A stretch of 48,296 nucleotides of DNA, taken from NCBI GenBank assembly GCA_036381235.1, contig DASVDE010000006.1, positions 1 through 48,296 on the forward strand, given 5' to 3'. The position numbers were made by a program, and so were the translations under genes. The notes below the pieces were generated by a model. That model was not told where the DNA came from. It ran no database searches and saw nothing but the letters and a program-made list of their open reading frames with translations. The stretch is from DASVDE01 sp036381235 (lineage in GTDB: Bacteria > Actinomycetota > Thermoleophilia > Solirubrobacterales > 70-9). Shown in pieces: positions 22,826 through 31,935 of this stretch; within the stretch, counting starts at the first letter, position 1, and every line of letters starts with the position of its first letter.

Positions 22826-23647
22826 ATGGCAGAGACCTGCTACCGCCATCCCGATCGCGAGACCGGCGTCTCCTGTTCCTCCTGCGGACGACCGATCTGC
22901 CCCGATTGCATGACCCCTACTCCGGTTGGCATGCGCTGCCCGGAGTGCGCTAAGCAACGGACCCGAGTAACGAGGGGCGCTCTCGGCCCCGGGCGGGCAG
23001 ACGCCCCCGCCACCTACGCCCTGATCGGCATCAACGCCCTTTTCTTCCTCGCCGAGATCGCCGCCGGTGCCGGCGGATTGAACGGCAGCGGCAGCTCGGT
23101 GATCAACGACCTCGGATTGCGGGGTGCCTCGGTGGCCGACGGCGAGTGGTACCGCCTGCTCACCAGCGGCTTCCTGCACGCCGGGCTGATCCACCTGGGG
23201 TTCAACATGTTCGCCCTCTACGTCCTCGGCCGGCTGCTGGAGCCCGCGATCGGCACCCCGCGCTTCCTCGCCCTCTATTTTGCTTCGCTGTTCGCGGGCG
23301 CCTTCGGGGCGCTGGCTCTGACCGATCCCGGGCAGGTGACGGTTGGTGCCTCGGGGGCGATCTTCGGCATCTTTGGCGCCGCCTTCGTCATCGCTCGCGG
23401 CCGCGGCATGAACGCGATCGCCTCGGAGATCGGCTTCATCCTCTTGATCAACCTGGCCCTCACTTTCGGCATCCGGGGGATCAGTATCGGCGGCCACCTG
23501 GGCGGCCTGGTGGGTGGTTTGCTCTGCGCGCTGGCGATCGTCGCCGGCGAGCGCGGTGCGTTCGGCTCCAACCGCTTCCCGGCCGAGATGCTCGCGATGA
23601 TCGCGATCGCGATCGTCTCGATCGCCGGCGCGCTGGCCGTCGCCTGA
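22826..23647 (+). CDS. Rhomboid intramembrane serine protease with N-terminal zinc finger
   Basis: This 273-residue protein has an N-terminal B-box-like zinc-binding segment (CYRHPDRETGVSCSSCGRPI, then CPDCMTPTPVGMRCPEC; residues 5-41), a linker and six to seven membrane helices. Rhomboid hallmarks are the HAGLIHLGFNMFALYVLG block, the serine nucleophile in VGASGAIFGIFGA and the histidine in GGHLGGLVGGLL. It is predicted to cleave membrane-protein substrates inside the bilayer; the finger may recruit them. It converges on the next gene with an 18-bp gap. Confidence 0.92.
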   Translation: MAETCYRHPDRETGVSCSSCGRPICPDCMTPTPVGMRCPECAKQRTRVTRGALGPGRADAPATYALIGINALFFLAEIAAGAGGLNGSGSSVINDLGLRGASVADGEWYRLLTSGFLHAGLIHLGFNMFALYVLGRLLEPAIGTPRFLALYFASLFAGAFGALALTDPGQVTVGASGAIFGIFGAAFVIARGRGMNAIASEIGFILLINLALTFGIRGISIGGHLGGLVGGLLCALAIVAGERGAFGSNRFPAEMLAMIAIAIVSIAGALAVA

Positions 23648-23664
23648 CGAGAAGTCTCCCTACC

Positions 23665-24585
23665 TCAGGGGGAGCGGTGAGCGCGCGGGGCCGGGGCATT
23701 TACTTCGGCGAAGCCGATGGTGCCCGGAGGCTCGATCAGGTCGGGATGGAGGAGATGGCCGAGCAGTTCGACGCCGTCGACCAAGCGCGGCCCGGGTCGG
23801 GAAAAGCTGGCGGCCGCGTCCACGGCGAAGACCCGACCCGCTCCAAGTATTTGGATTCGCTCCCATTGCTCTACCGCCTGTGCGCGGGAGTCCTCGACGC
23901 CCCAGCCACAGGGCATGGCGATCACCACATCGGGGTTGAGGCCCGACAGCTCGTTCCACCAGACCTCGGGCGACTTCAGGCCAGGCGCCCCGGCAACGTC
24001 TTCGCCTCCCGCGAGCGCGATCATCTCCGGTATCCAGTGTCCGCTGACGAAGGGCGGGTCAAGCCACTCCAGGGCGATCACCCGCGGTTGCCTTGCCCCG
24101 CCCACCGCCGCTTGTACCGTCGCGAGCCGACCCTCCAGCTCGCCGCGCAGCTCATGGGCCCCCTCCGCCATCCCTGTTGCCTCGCCAAGGCGGATCACAT
24201 CGTCGAGCATCTCGCGCAGGGTGCTCGGGTCCTGCTGAAGGACGCGGGGATTCCCGGGCAGGCGGGAAGCGACCTCGAGCACGTCCTCGAAGGAGACTGC
24301 GCAGACGTCGCAGACCGCCTGGGTGACGATCAGATCGGGGGACAGCTCGGCGAGCTTTGCCTCATCGAGCTCGTACAGCGCGCGGCCTTCGCCGACGATC
24401 GCTTTCACCGCCGTATCGATCTCACCCGCGTCGAGCGCCTGCGGCAGCACGGTCCGGGTCAGATGGGGGAGTGAGCGAGCCTCGGCCGGGTAGTCGCACT
24501 CATGTGTAACAGCAACCACGCTGTCACCCAGTCCAATGGCGAACAGCATCTCCGTTGCCGAGGGTACGAGGCTCGCAATACGCAT
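23665..24585 (-). CDS. BtuF-like cobalamin/Fe-siderophore-type binding protein lacking a signal peptide
   Basis: This 306-residue protein of the helical-backbone periplasmic-binding fold starts MRIASLVPSATEMLFAIGLG, the typical opening of BtuF-like domains. It continues with CDYPAEARSLP, LSPDLIVTQAVCDVCAVS, ALEWLDPPFVSGHWIPEMIALAGGED and LNPDVVIAMPCGWGVEDS. No export signal precedes the domain, so it is predicted to be cytosolic, unlike transport-linked BtuF. No ABC transporter genes are adjacent. CATATT lies nine bases before the ATG. A cofactor-handling or sensing role is possible. Confidence 0.8.
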   Translation of the reverse strand: MRIASLVPSATEMLFAIGLGDSVVAVTHECDYPAEARSLPHLTRTVLPQALDAGEIDTAVKAIVGEGRALYELDEAKLAELSPDLIVTQAVCDVCAVSFEDVLEVASRLPGNPRVLQQDPSTLREMLDDVIRLGEATGMAEGAHELRGELEGRLATVQAAVGGARQPRVIALEWLDPPFVSGHWIPEMIALAGGEDVAGAPGLKSPEVWWNELSGLNPDVVIAMPCGWGVEDSRAQAVEQWERIQILGAGRVFAVDAAASFSRPGPRLVDGVELLGHLLHPDLIEPPGTIGFAEVNAPAPRAHRSP

Positions 24586-24594
24586 TCGGCGGTC

Positions 24595-24600
24595 AATATG
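24595..24600 (-). promoter_or_regulatory. Minus-10 CATATT for the BtuF-like gene
   Basis: On the reverse strand CATATT ends nine bases before ATG 24585. No ribosome site is visible. Confidence 0.4.
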
Positions 24601-24632
24601 GCACTTCTCGAAAGTACGCCGCGACGGGGAGC

Positions 24633-24638
24633 TATATT
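24633..24638 (+). promoter_or_regulatory. Minus-10 TATATT before the leader ORF and CNNM gene
   Basis: TATATT ends eleven bases before ATG 24650. Transcription would begin at, or a few bases before, that ATG. Confidence 0.45.
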
Positions 24639-24649
24639 CCGTGCGCCGC

Positions 24650-24697
24650 ATGGCCGAAGACGACCTTCCCCGAAGTACCGGGCCACATAACCGATGA
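24650..24697 (+). CDS. Possible 15-residue leader peptide coupled to the CNNM gene
   Basis: The reading frame MAEDDLPRSTGPHNR begins just after a TATATT -10 box and ends in TGA overlapping the ATG of the next gene (ATGA). The downstream gene has no Shine-Dalgarno and a TAA closes its own frame just upstream. Leaderless translation of this mini-ORF followed by reinitiation is therefore a reasonable mechanism. It may equally be a chance frame. Confidence 0.35.
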   Translation: MAEDDLPRSTGPHNR

Positions 24698-26007
24698 GCG
24701 TCCTGCTGCTCGTCTTGCTCTTCCTGCTCATCGCCGTCAACGGCTTCTTCGTTGCGGCCGAGTTCGCGCTTGTCCGCAGTCGGCGAGGCAAAATCGAGCA
24801 GCTCGTCGAGGAGGGCGAGGCGGGGGCGGCTGCCGTGATCGAACAGCTCGATCGGATCGACGAATCTCTCTCCGCCTGTCAGGTCGGGATCACGATGGCA
24901 TCGATCGGAATCGGCTTCCTCGGCGAGCCTTCCCTGGCGAAGTTGCTGGAGCCGATTTTCGGTGGCTTCTCGCACGGTATGGCGGCGGGGTTGTCGGTGG
25001 CGATCGCGTTTGCCCTGGTCACCGGTCTGCACATCAGCGTCGGCGAGCAGGTTCCCAAGATGCTGGCGATCAACCACGCAGAGCGCACCGCCCGACGCGT
25101 CTCCCGGCCACTCAACTGGTTCCGTGCGATCACCGCCCCGGTGGTCTTCGCGCTGAGCGCCTTCTCCAACGCGATCATTCGCCTCTTCGGCGTCGACCCG
25201 ACCGACATCGAGGAGCGCCACACGGCCGAGGACCTGAAGCAGATCATCGACCGCTCCAAGATCGGCGGCACCCTCGATCCCGGCGAAGCCGGAATGCTTG
25301 GCGGCGTCTTCCATCTGCACGAGCAGGTGGCGCGCGAGGTGATGACTCCGATCCCGGCGGTGGTGACGGTCGATTCCTCGGAGACCGTGGAGGCGGCGCT
25401 GCGGCGTTGCGTCACCTCCGGCCATACCCGGTTGGTGGTGATCGAGGACGACAACCCCGACCGGGTGAAGGGAATGGTCCACAACAACAGCCTTGCCCGC
25501 CTCTATATGAGCGAAGGGCCGGAGGCCGCGCTCGAGCCGGCGATCCGCGATGCGGTGATCATCCCCGAGACCCGCCCGCTCGACGACCTCCTCCACGACC
25601 TCCAGGTGCAGCGCACGTCGATCGCGGTTGTCGTCGACGAGTACGGGCGCACCGTCGGAATCGTCACGGTCGAGGACATCCTGGAGGAGGTAGTAGGGGA
25701 GATCGAGGATGAGACCGACCCCCGCGCCGCGGCCCTGCGTCGCCTCACCAACGGCGACTGGTTCGTTCGCGGCCATGTCTCGCTGGGTGACCTCTCCGAT
25801 GCCGGCATCGACCTCCCGGTTGCCACCGACGCCTACAACTCGGTGGGCGGCTATGTCTTCGGCGAGCTGGGTCGGCTGCCCAAGCGGGGGGACAAGATCA
25901 CCGCGAACGGCTATGAGATTCGGGTCGAGTCGGTGCGCGAGAACCGGATCGAGGCGGTGCGCATCTCGAGTCGGGATGAGCCCGATTCCGTCCGCGCGGA
26001 CAGCTAG
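24694..26007 (+). CDS. CNNM/CorC-type membrane protein with CBS pair and CorC_HlyC domain
   Basis: This 437-residue protein has an N-terminal CNNM (DUF21) membrane domain with three to four helices (LLVLLFLLIAVNGFFVAAEF, SLSACQVGITMASIGIGFLGEP, GLSVAIAFALVTGLHISVGEQ). Two CBS domains (VMTPIPAVVTVDSSETVEAA; RPLDDLLHDLQVQRTSIAVV) and a C-terminal CorC_HlyC domain (GDWFVRGHVSLGDLSDA to IRVESVRENRIEAVRI) follow. Related proteins take part in Mg2+/Co2+ export or homeostasis. A tandem gene is common elsewhere; here it is single. Confidence 0.92.
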   Translation: MSVLLLVLLFLLIAVNGFFVAAEFALVRSRRGKIEQLVEEGEAGAAAVIEQLDRIDESLSACQVGITMASIGIGFLGEPSLAKLLEPIFGGFSHGMAAGLSVAIAFALVTGLHISVGEQVPKMLAINHAERTARRVSRPLNWFRAITAPVVFALSAFSNAIIRLFGVDPTDIEERHTAEDLKQIIDRSKIGGTLDPGEAGMLGGVFHLHEQVAREVMTPIPAVVTVDSSETVEAALRRCVTSGHTRLVVIEDDNPDRVKGMVHNNSLARLYMSEGPEAALEPAIRDAVIIPETRPLDDLLHDLQVQRTSIAVVVDEYGRTVGIVTVEDILEEVVGEIEDETDPRAAALRRLTNGDWFVRGHVSLGDLSDAGIDLPVATDAYNSVGGYVFGELGRLPKRGDKITANGYEIRVESVRENRIEAVRISSRDEPDSVRADS

Positions 26008-26051
26008 CTTCTCTCGGCAACCCGCACCCTGCAGAGACTTGGAGGTACAGC

Positions 26052-26279
26052 ATGTGGGTTGTTCGTCTGAGCGACAAGCAGCTGGAGGTCTTGAGGGCGC
26101 TGCTGCGCTCCGAAGTGCACCTTGGCCCCGTTCTGAAAGGAGCCCTGGAGTCGCTTGACCTGGCTCGTTGGGACGACCTGCCCGAAGCGGAGCTGCCTTG
26201 GGAGGAGATCGAGTCCATCGCCCGCCGCCAGGGCATCTCAGAGGCGGATGTGATCTGGGACCTGGCGGGGAAGCGCTAA
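26052..26279 (+). CDS. Small conserved-looking protein of unknown function
   Basis: This 75-residue soluble protein begins MWVVRLSDKQLEVLRALLRSE. It has a helical make-up and an acidic middle (LPEAELPWEEIESIARRQGISEADV). A strong ribosome site (GGAGGT, from 26041) precedes the ATG, in contrast to the leaderless style elsewhere. It may be co-transcribed with the CNNM gene, 44 bp upstream. No family is recognised. It converges on the next gene with a gap of three bases. Confidence 0.65.
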   Translation: MWVVRLSDKQLEVLRALLRSEVHLGPVLKGALESLDLARWDDLPEAELPWEEIESIARRQGISEADVIWDLAGKR

Positions 26280-26282
26280 CCG

Positions 26283-27110
26283 CTAGTCGTACGTGTAGAA
26301 GCCCTCGCCGGACTTCCTTCCCAGCTTCTCTGCGCCGACCATCTCCACCATCAGGCCCGGCGGCCTGTGAGCGGCTTCGCCGGAGTCGGCGTATAGGGCG
26401 TCGCCGATCGCCTCAGCGACGTCGAGCCCAACGAAGTCGAGCAGCGCCAGCGGCCCCATCGGGTGGCCGGCGCCCAGCTTCATGCAGGTATCGACCTCGC
26501 CGGCCTCCATGCCGGTTCGCTCGACCATTCGCACCGCGTCGAAGAGATAGGGGAAGAGAAGGCGGTTGACGACGAAGCCGGATTGGTCGGGGACCTCGAC
26601 GGCCGTCTTGCCCAGGGCGGCGCACCAGGCGAGCGCCTTGATTCGCGCCTGGTCGGCGACGCCCGCGGGAAAGCAGACCTCGACCAGCTGCATGCGGGGC
26701 ACGGGGTTGAAGACGTGCAGGGCGAAGAGGCGCCCCCCGACGCCACTCGCCTTAGCGATCTCGCGGACCCCCAGCGAAGAGGTGGTGGTTGCGAGGTCGG
26801 CGCTCGGACAGGCTTCCGCGACCGCTGCGATCACCTCGCTCTTCGGTCCCAGCTCCTCGATCACAGACTCGACGACGATGTCGCAGCCGGCGAGGTCGGC
26901 CGGGTCGGTGGTCACGCGCAGGCGCGAGGGGTCGGCACCCTCGATCTTCGCGCAGGCGGCGACCACCTTCTCCTCGGCGCGCCAGGCGGATGCTTCGCTG
27001 CGGGCCAGCAGGATCGTGTCGGCAGTGGTTGTCGAGACCGCAGCCAGGCCGGTGGCGATGGCCCCACTGCCCGCGATCCCCGGACTCTCGTACCCCTGAT
27101 TCGCGTTCAT
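26283..27110 (-). CDS. 3-hydroxyacyl-CoA dehydrogenase
   Basis: This 275-residue NAD-dependent dehydrogenase catalyses the third step of beta-oxidation (or 3-hydroxybutyryl-CoA oxidation). Its features are an NAD motif GIAGSGAIATGLA (residues 11-23), the catalytic region ATTTSSLGVREIAKASGVGGRLFALHVFNPVPRMQLVEV with the key His, and a C-terminal domain with GFVVNRLLFPYLFDAVRMVERTG, GHPMGPLALLDFVGLD and KSGEGFYTYD. It is divergent from the thiolase gene, and the two probably share the operator in the gap. Confidence 0.92.
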   Translation of the reverse strand: MNANQGYESPGIAGSGAIATGLAAVSTTTADTILLARSEASAWRAEEKVVAACAKIEGADPSRLRVTTDPADLAGCDIVVESVIEELGPKSEVIAAVAEACPSADLATTTSSLGVREIAKASGVGGRLFALHVFNPVPRMQLVEVCFPAGVADQARIKALAWCAALGKTAVEVPDQSGFVVNRLLFPYLFDAVRMVERTGMEAGEVDTCMKLGAGHPMGPLALLDFVGLDVAEAIGDALYADSGEAAHRPPGLMVEMVGAEKLGRKSGEGFYTYD

Positions 27111-27163
27111 TCGGCCCGGGTTCCTATCACGGGAGGGCGTCGGGTGGACCTTGAGGCCCTGGC

Positions 27164-27177
27164 TGACTGACCAGTCA
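27164..27177. promoter_or_regulatory. Palindrome TGACTGACCAGTCA in the 3-hydroxyacyl-CoA dehydrogenase/thiolase divergent region
   Basis: The arms TGACT and AGTCA flank GACC. The identical 14-mer occurs at 36056-36069 before an acyl-CoA dehydrogenase gene, and a relative sits at 28422-28435. It is a likely TetR-family operator for fatty-acid degradation genes. Confidence 0.65.
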
Positions 27178-27183
27178 ATCGGC

Positions 27184-27189
27184 TATCGT
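27184..27189 (+). promoter_or_regulatory. Minus-10 TATCGT of the thiolase gene
   Basis: It lies seven bases after the palindrome. The mRNA would have a leader of about 38 nt with Shine-Dalgarno ACGGAGG (27221-27227), six bases before ATG 27234. Confidence 0.4.
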
Positions 27190-27233
27190 CAAGTGAGGCG
27201 GTCGGAACTTGGAAAGAGGAACGGAGGCATGCG

Positions 27234-28418
<1,185 letters not shown>

Positions 28419-28421
28419 CCC

Positions 28422-28435
28422 GGACTGGCCGGTCA
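28422..28435. promoter_or_regulatory. Palindrome GGACTGGCCGGTCA upstream of acyl-CoA dehydrogenase
   Basis: It matches TGACTGACCAGTCA at 11 of 14 positions and lies just upstream of the TAGTCT -10 box, where a bound repressor would block RNA polymerase. Confidence 0.55.
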
Positions 28436-28440
28436 GCCAG

Positions 28441-28446
28441 TAGTCT
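28441..28446 (+). promoter_or_regulatory. Minus-10 TAGTCT for the acyl-CoA dehydrogenase operon (leaderless)
   Basis: TAGTCT ends nine bases before ATG 28456 and directly follows the operator-like palindrome. Confidence 0.5.
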
Positions 28447-28455
28447 CCTGAGCCG

Positions 28456-29634
28456 ATGGACCTCACACTCTCGCCTTCCGAGCAGGAGTTCCGCGACGAG
28501 GTTCGGACCTGGCTGGAGGAGAATCACCCCGGACCCGAGCCGGAGGCCGGCCTCGAGGAGGTAATGGCCTTCCGCCGCGAGTGGCAGGGCAAGCTGCACG
28601 AGGCGGGATGGGCGGGGATCTCTTGGCCAAAGGAGTACGGCGGTCGCGGTGCGACGCTGATCGAGCAGGCGATCTTCGTGCAGGAGGCGACGCGGCTGGA
28701 AGCGCCGAGCCCGGCCAACGTGCTCGGTTTGGCGATGGGTGGACCGGTGGTCATCGCCCATGGCAGCGACGAGCAGAAGCAGCGCTACCTGGAGCCGATC
28801 CTCACCGCCGAGGAGATCTGGTGCCAGGGCTTCTCGGAGCCGGAGTCGGGCTCTGACCTCGCCTCGCTGAAGACCCGCGCGGTGAAGGACGGCGACGAGT
28901 GGGTGGTGACCGGGCAGAAGGTTTGGACCACCTTCGCCCAGTTCTCGAAGTGGTGCATGCTCGTCGCTCGCACCGACCCCGATGCCCCCAAGCACAAGGG
29001 CCTCACCTACTTCCTAATGGACATGGAGCAGCCCGGCGTGCAGGTGCGTCCGCTGGTCCAGATCACCGGCGAGGGGGAGTTCAACGAGATCTTCATCGAA
29101 GAGGCGCGGATCCCCGACGCCAACGTGGTCGGCGGGGTGGGCAACGGCTGGACCGTTGCGATCACGACGCTGATGAACGAGCGCGCCGGGCTTGCCTTCG
29201 GCGCCATCTCGCAGATCGCCAACAGCCTCAAGCGCTTGAACGAGCTGGCCGCCGCGACCCGCGGCAACGGCGGTGTTGCGGCGGACGATCCGGTGATCCG
29301 CCAACGGATTGCTCAACTCCACATCGAGGCGGAGACGATGCGACTGAATGCCTACCGCGGCCTGACGAAGACGATGCAGTCGGGCATCCCCGGGCCGGAG
29401 GGCTCGTTGGGCAAGTGGCAGTGGGCGGACATCAACCAGCGGATAGCCGAGCTGGCGCTGGAGATAGAGGGCCCCTACGCCGTGCTCGATCGCGGCGCCG
29501 AGCACGCGGTTGGCGATGGCGCCTGGCAGTACCGCTTCCTGCGCTCGCGTGCGAACTCGATCGAGGGCGGCACCACCGACATCCTCAAGAACATCATCGC
29601 CGAGCGGGTGCTCGGCCTGCCGAGGATGCGCTAG
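28456..29634 (+). CDS. Acyl-CoA dehydrogenase, catalytic-glutamate-bearing subunit
   Basis: This 392-residue flavoprotein introduces the alpha-beta double bond in acyl-CoA. Visible are the N-terminal helical domain, the FAD/substrate region WCQGFSEPESGSDLASLKTRA and WVVTGQKVWTTFAQFSKW, and the C-terminal SIEGGTTDILKNIIAERVLG, whose Glu matches the catalytic base. Two bases separate it from a second, divergent acyl-CoA dehydrogenase that lacks this Glu. In mycobacteria such pairs (FadE26-FadE27, FadE28-FadE29) form alpha2beta2 enzymes acting on steroid side chains. Confidence 0.92.
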   Translation: MDLTLSPSEQEFRDEVRTWLEENHPGPEPEAGLEEVMAFRREWQGKLHEAGWAGISWPKEYGGRGATLIEQAIFVQEATRLEAPSPANVLGLAMGGPVVIAHGSDEQKQRYLEPILTAEEIWCQGFSEPESGSDLASLKTRAVKDGDEWVVTGQKVWTTFAQFSKWCMLVARTDPDAPKHKGLTYFLMDMEQPGVQVRPLVQITGEGEFNEIFIEEARIPDANVVGGVGNGWTVAITTLMNERAGLAFGAISQIANSLKRLNELAAATRGNGGVAADDPVIRQRIAQLHIEAETMRLNAYRGLTKTMQSGIPGPEGSLGKWQWADINQRIAELALEIEGPYAVLDRGAEHAVGDGAWQYRFLRSRANSIEGGTTDILKNIIAERVLGLPRMR

Positions 29635-29636
29635 CC

Positions 29637-30761
29637 GTGTACTTCGACCTCACCGACGAGCAGCAGGCGATCCGCTCGACCGCGAGGGAGTTCCTCGCCG
29701 CCCGTTATAAGTCAGAGCGAATTCGCGAGCTGGCCGAGAGCGAGAACGGCTTCGAGCAGAGCGATTGGGAGGAGATGGCGGAGCTCGGTTGGCCCGGGTT
29801 GGCGCTGCCGGAGGAGTGGGGAGGCCAGGGCCTCGGCATCGTCGAGCTGGCGGTCCTTTTCGAGGAGATGGGCTACGCGCTTGCTCCCTCGCCGCTGCTC
29901 TCCACCACCGTCGCCGGCCTGGCCTTGGCGAGGAACGGAACCGACGAGCAGCGCGAGCGTTGGCTGCGGCCCCTGGCGAGCGGGGAGGCCCGCGGCACAC
30001 TCGCCATGTTCGACGCCGGCACCCCGGCTGCGATTGGCGGCTTCGAGATGGAGGCCAAGGCCGACGGAGGTGCCATCGTCCTCGACGGTGAGAAGGTGCT
30101 GGTGATGGACGCGGCAGCCGCCGACTTCCTCCTCGTTGCCACCGCCGACGGGCGTCGTCACCTGGTCGAGCGCGACGCCGATGGCGTCAGCGTCTCGGCG
30201 GAGAAGTCGATCGATCTCACTCGCCGCCTCTACTCGGTCCGCTTCGACGGCGTCCGCGTCGGCCCCGAGGCGACCCTCGAAGGCGGGCAGGAGGACTACC
30301 TGCCCGTCCTCTGGCGCGCCTGCACCGCGATCGCGGCGGAGTCGACCGGGGTCGCGCAGCGCACGATGGAGATGGCCGTCGAGTACGCCAAGGACCGCAA
30401 GCAGTTCGGCCGCCCGATCGGCTCCTACCAGGCGGTTTCCCACCGTTGCGCCCAGATGCTGCTGGAAACCGAGAACTCCCGCTCTGCCGTCTACGGCGCC
30501 GCCTGGGCCGCCGATGCGGAGCCCGAGTCGCTGCCGTTGGCCGCGTCGATGGCCAAGGCCTACGCCTCCGACGCGGGCTGGCGCGTTCCCGACGCCTCGA
30601 TCCAGGTGCATGGCGGGATCGGCTTCACCTGGGAGCACGATCTCCACTTCTTCCTCAAGCGTGGCAAGGCGAACGCGGCGACCTTCGGCGACGCCAAGTG
30701 GCACCGCGATCGCGTCGCGGACGCGGTGCTCGCCGAGTTCGGCGCGGCGGCTCCGGCCTGA
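29637..30761 (+). CDS. Acyl-CoA dehydrogenase, partner subunit lacking the usual catalytic glutamate
   Basis: This 374-residue protein has the acyl-CoA dehydrogenase fold: YFDLTDEQQAIRSTAREFLA at the start, then MAELGWPGLALPEEWGGQGLG, EYAKDRKQFGRPIGSYQAVSH and QVHGGIGFTWEHDLHFFLKR. In place of the YEGTxEIQR-type motif it ends RGKANAATFGDAKWHRDRVAD, with no Glu at that site. It starts at GTG 29637, two bases after the previous stop. A non-catalytic or FAD-site-contributing beta subunit is inferred. Confidence 0.9.
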   Translation: MYFDLTDEQQAIRSTAREFLAARYKSERIRELAESENGFEQSDWEEMAELGWPGLALPEEWGGQGLGIVELAVLFEEMGYALAPSPLLSTTVAGLALARNGTDEQRERWLRPLASGEARGTLAMFDAGTPAAIGGFEMEAKADGGAIVLDGEKVLVMDAAAADFLLVATADGRRHLVERDADGVSVSAEKSIDLTRRLYSVRFDGVRVGPEATLEGGQEDYLPVLWRACTAIAAESTGVAQRTMEMAVEYAKDRKQFGRPIGSYQAVSHRCAQMLLETENSRSAVYGAAWAADAEPESLPLAASMAKAYASDAGWRVPDASIQVHGGIGFTWEHDLHFFLKRGKANAATFGDAKWHRDRVADAVLAEFGAAAPA

Positions 30762-30763
30762 GC

Positions 30764-31795
30764 TTGTCTGCGCTCGATCGCATCTCGGTTGCCGCGATCG
30801 GCACGACAGTGGCCGACCTCGAGGCGGAGACCAAGCGCGCCGAGGAGGCCGGGGTCGAGTGCGTATGGGCGCCGGAGCTGTTTCGCTCCTCGGTGACCCA
30901 GGCCGCCTACCTGGCGGGCAAGACCGAGAAGATCGACGTCGCCACCGGGATTGCCTGGGCTTTCACCCGCAGCCCGTTCATCGCCGCGGTCAGCGCCCTG
31001 GACATCGACGAGATGTCCGGTGGGCGCTTCCGCCTCGGGCTCGGCTCGGGGGTCAAACGCCTCAACGAGACCTGGCACAACGCCTCCTACGGAAAGCCCG
31101 CTCCACACCTGCGAGAGGCAATCGAGGCGACACGTTTGATCATGCAGCAGGCCGGCGAGGGCGAGCCGATTCGCTACGAGGGTGAGTACTACGACATCGA
31201 CATTAAGGGCTGGATCCGCCCGCACCCGGCGCCGCGAGAGTCGGTCCCGATCTACACCGCCGGGGTGCAGGGTGGGATGTGCCGGATGGCCGGTGACGTC
31301 GCCGACGGGCTGATCGGCCACCCGATCCAGAGCCTGCGCTGGATCGACGAGGTGGTCGTCGACTCCTTCGAGCGGGGCCTGGCTCGAAGCGGTCGCGAGC
31401 GCAAGGACTTTGATTACCTGCCGACCGTCTGCTGTGCGATCGACGACGACGAGGCGAAGGCGATCGAGATGGCGCGCCGCACGATCTCCTTCTACGCGAC
31501 GGTTAAGACCTACATGCCGCTGTGGGAGCTGCACGGCTTCGCCGACAATGCCGTCGCCGCCGGCGATGCCTTCCGCCGCGGCGACCTCGCCGCCGTGCCG
31601 GCAGCGATCAGCGACGAGATGGTCGAGGTCTACTGCGCCGCCGGCCCGATCGACAAGGTCCGGGCCAGAGTGGAGGCGACGGCGGAGCGAGCCGACGGCC
31701 TCTTCCTGACGCCCCCCACCTACTTCATCTCTCCCGAGGAGCTCTCCGAGTACCAGAGCCGCATCATCGAGAGCTTCGGTCCGCGCTCGACCTAG
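30764..31795 (+). CDS. LLM-class (luciferase-like) F420- or flavin-dependent oxidoreductase
   Basis: This 343-residue protein has the bacterial luciferase-like TIM barrel: AAIGTTVADLEAETKRAEEAGVECVWAPEL, then VATGIAWAFTRSPFIAAVSA, DEMSGGRFRLGLGSGVKRLNE and VPIYTAGVQGGMCRMAGDVADGLIGHP. Related actinobacterial enzymes use coenzyme F420. The start is TTG 30764, placed two bases after the previous stop and giving MSALDRISVAAIG; no better codon is near. It is the last gene of the acyl-CoA dehydrogenase operon, so an acyl-CoA or steroid-derived substrate is possible. Confidence 0.85.
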   Translation: MSALDRISVAAIGTTVADLEAETKRAEEAGVECVWAPELFRSSVTQAAYLAGKTEKIDVATGIAWAFTRSPFIAAVSALDIDEMSGGRFRLGLGSGVKRLNETWHNASYGKPAPHLREAIEATRLIMQQAGEGEPIRYEGEYYDIDIKGWIRPHPAPRESVPIYTAGVQGGMCRMAGDVADGLIGHPIQSLRWIDEVVVDSFERGLARSGRERKDFDYLPTVCCAIDDDEAKAIEMARRTISFYATVKTYMPLWELHGFADNAVAAGDAFRRGDLAAVPAAISDEMVEVYCAAGPIDKVRARVEATAERADGLFLTPPTYFISPEELSEYQSRIIESFGPRST

Positions 31796-31869
31796 GGAGG
31801 TGGGGTGGTGGGCCAGGCCGAGCGCTCGGAGGCCGCGGACCGCGAGTTCGAGGTATGAATGTTGCAAGG

Positions 31870-31899
31870 TTGCATGTGCCGATCGTTACGCAATAGGAT
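31870..31899 (+). promoter_or_regulatory. Promoter TTGCAT-18 bp-TAGGAT of the membrane protein gene
   Basis: The boxes lie at 31870-31875 and 31894-31899. A leader of about 30 nt with AGGAGGTG leads to ATG 31936. Confidence 0.5.
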
Positions 31900-31935
31900 C
31901 GACTGGTCCGCTCACTCCTCCCAGGAGGTGTTGCC

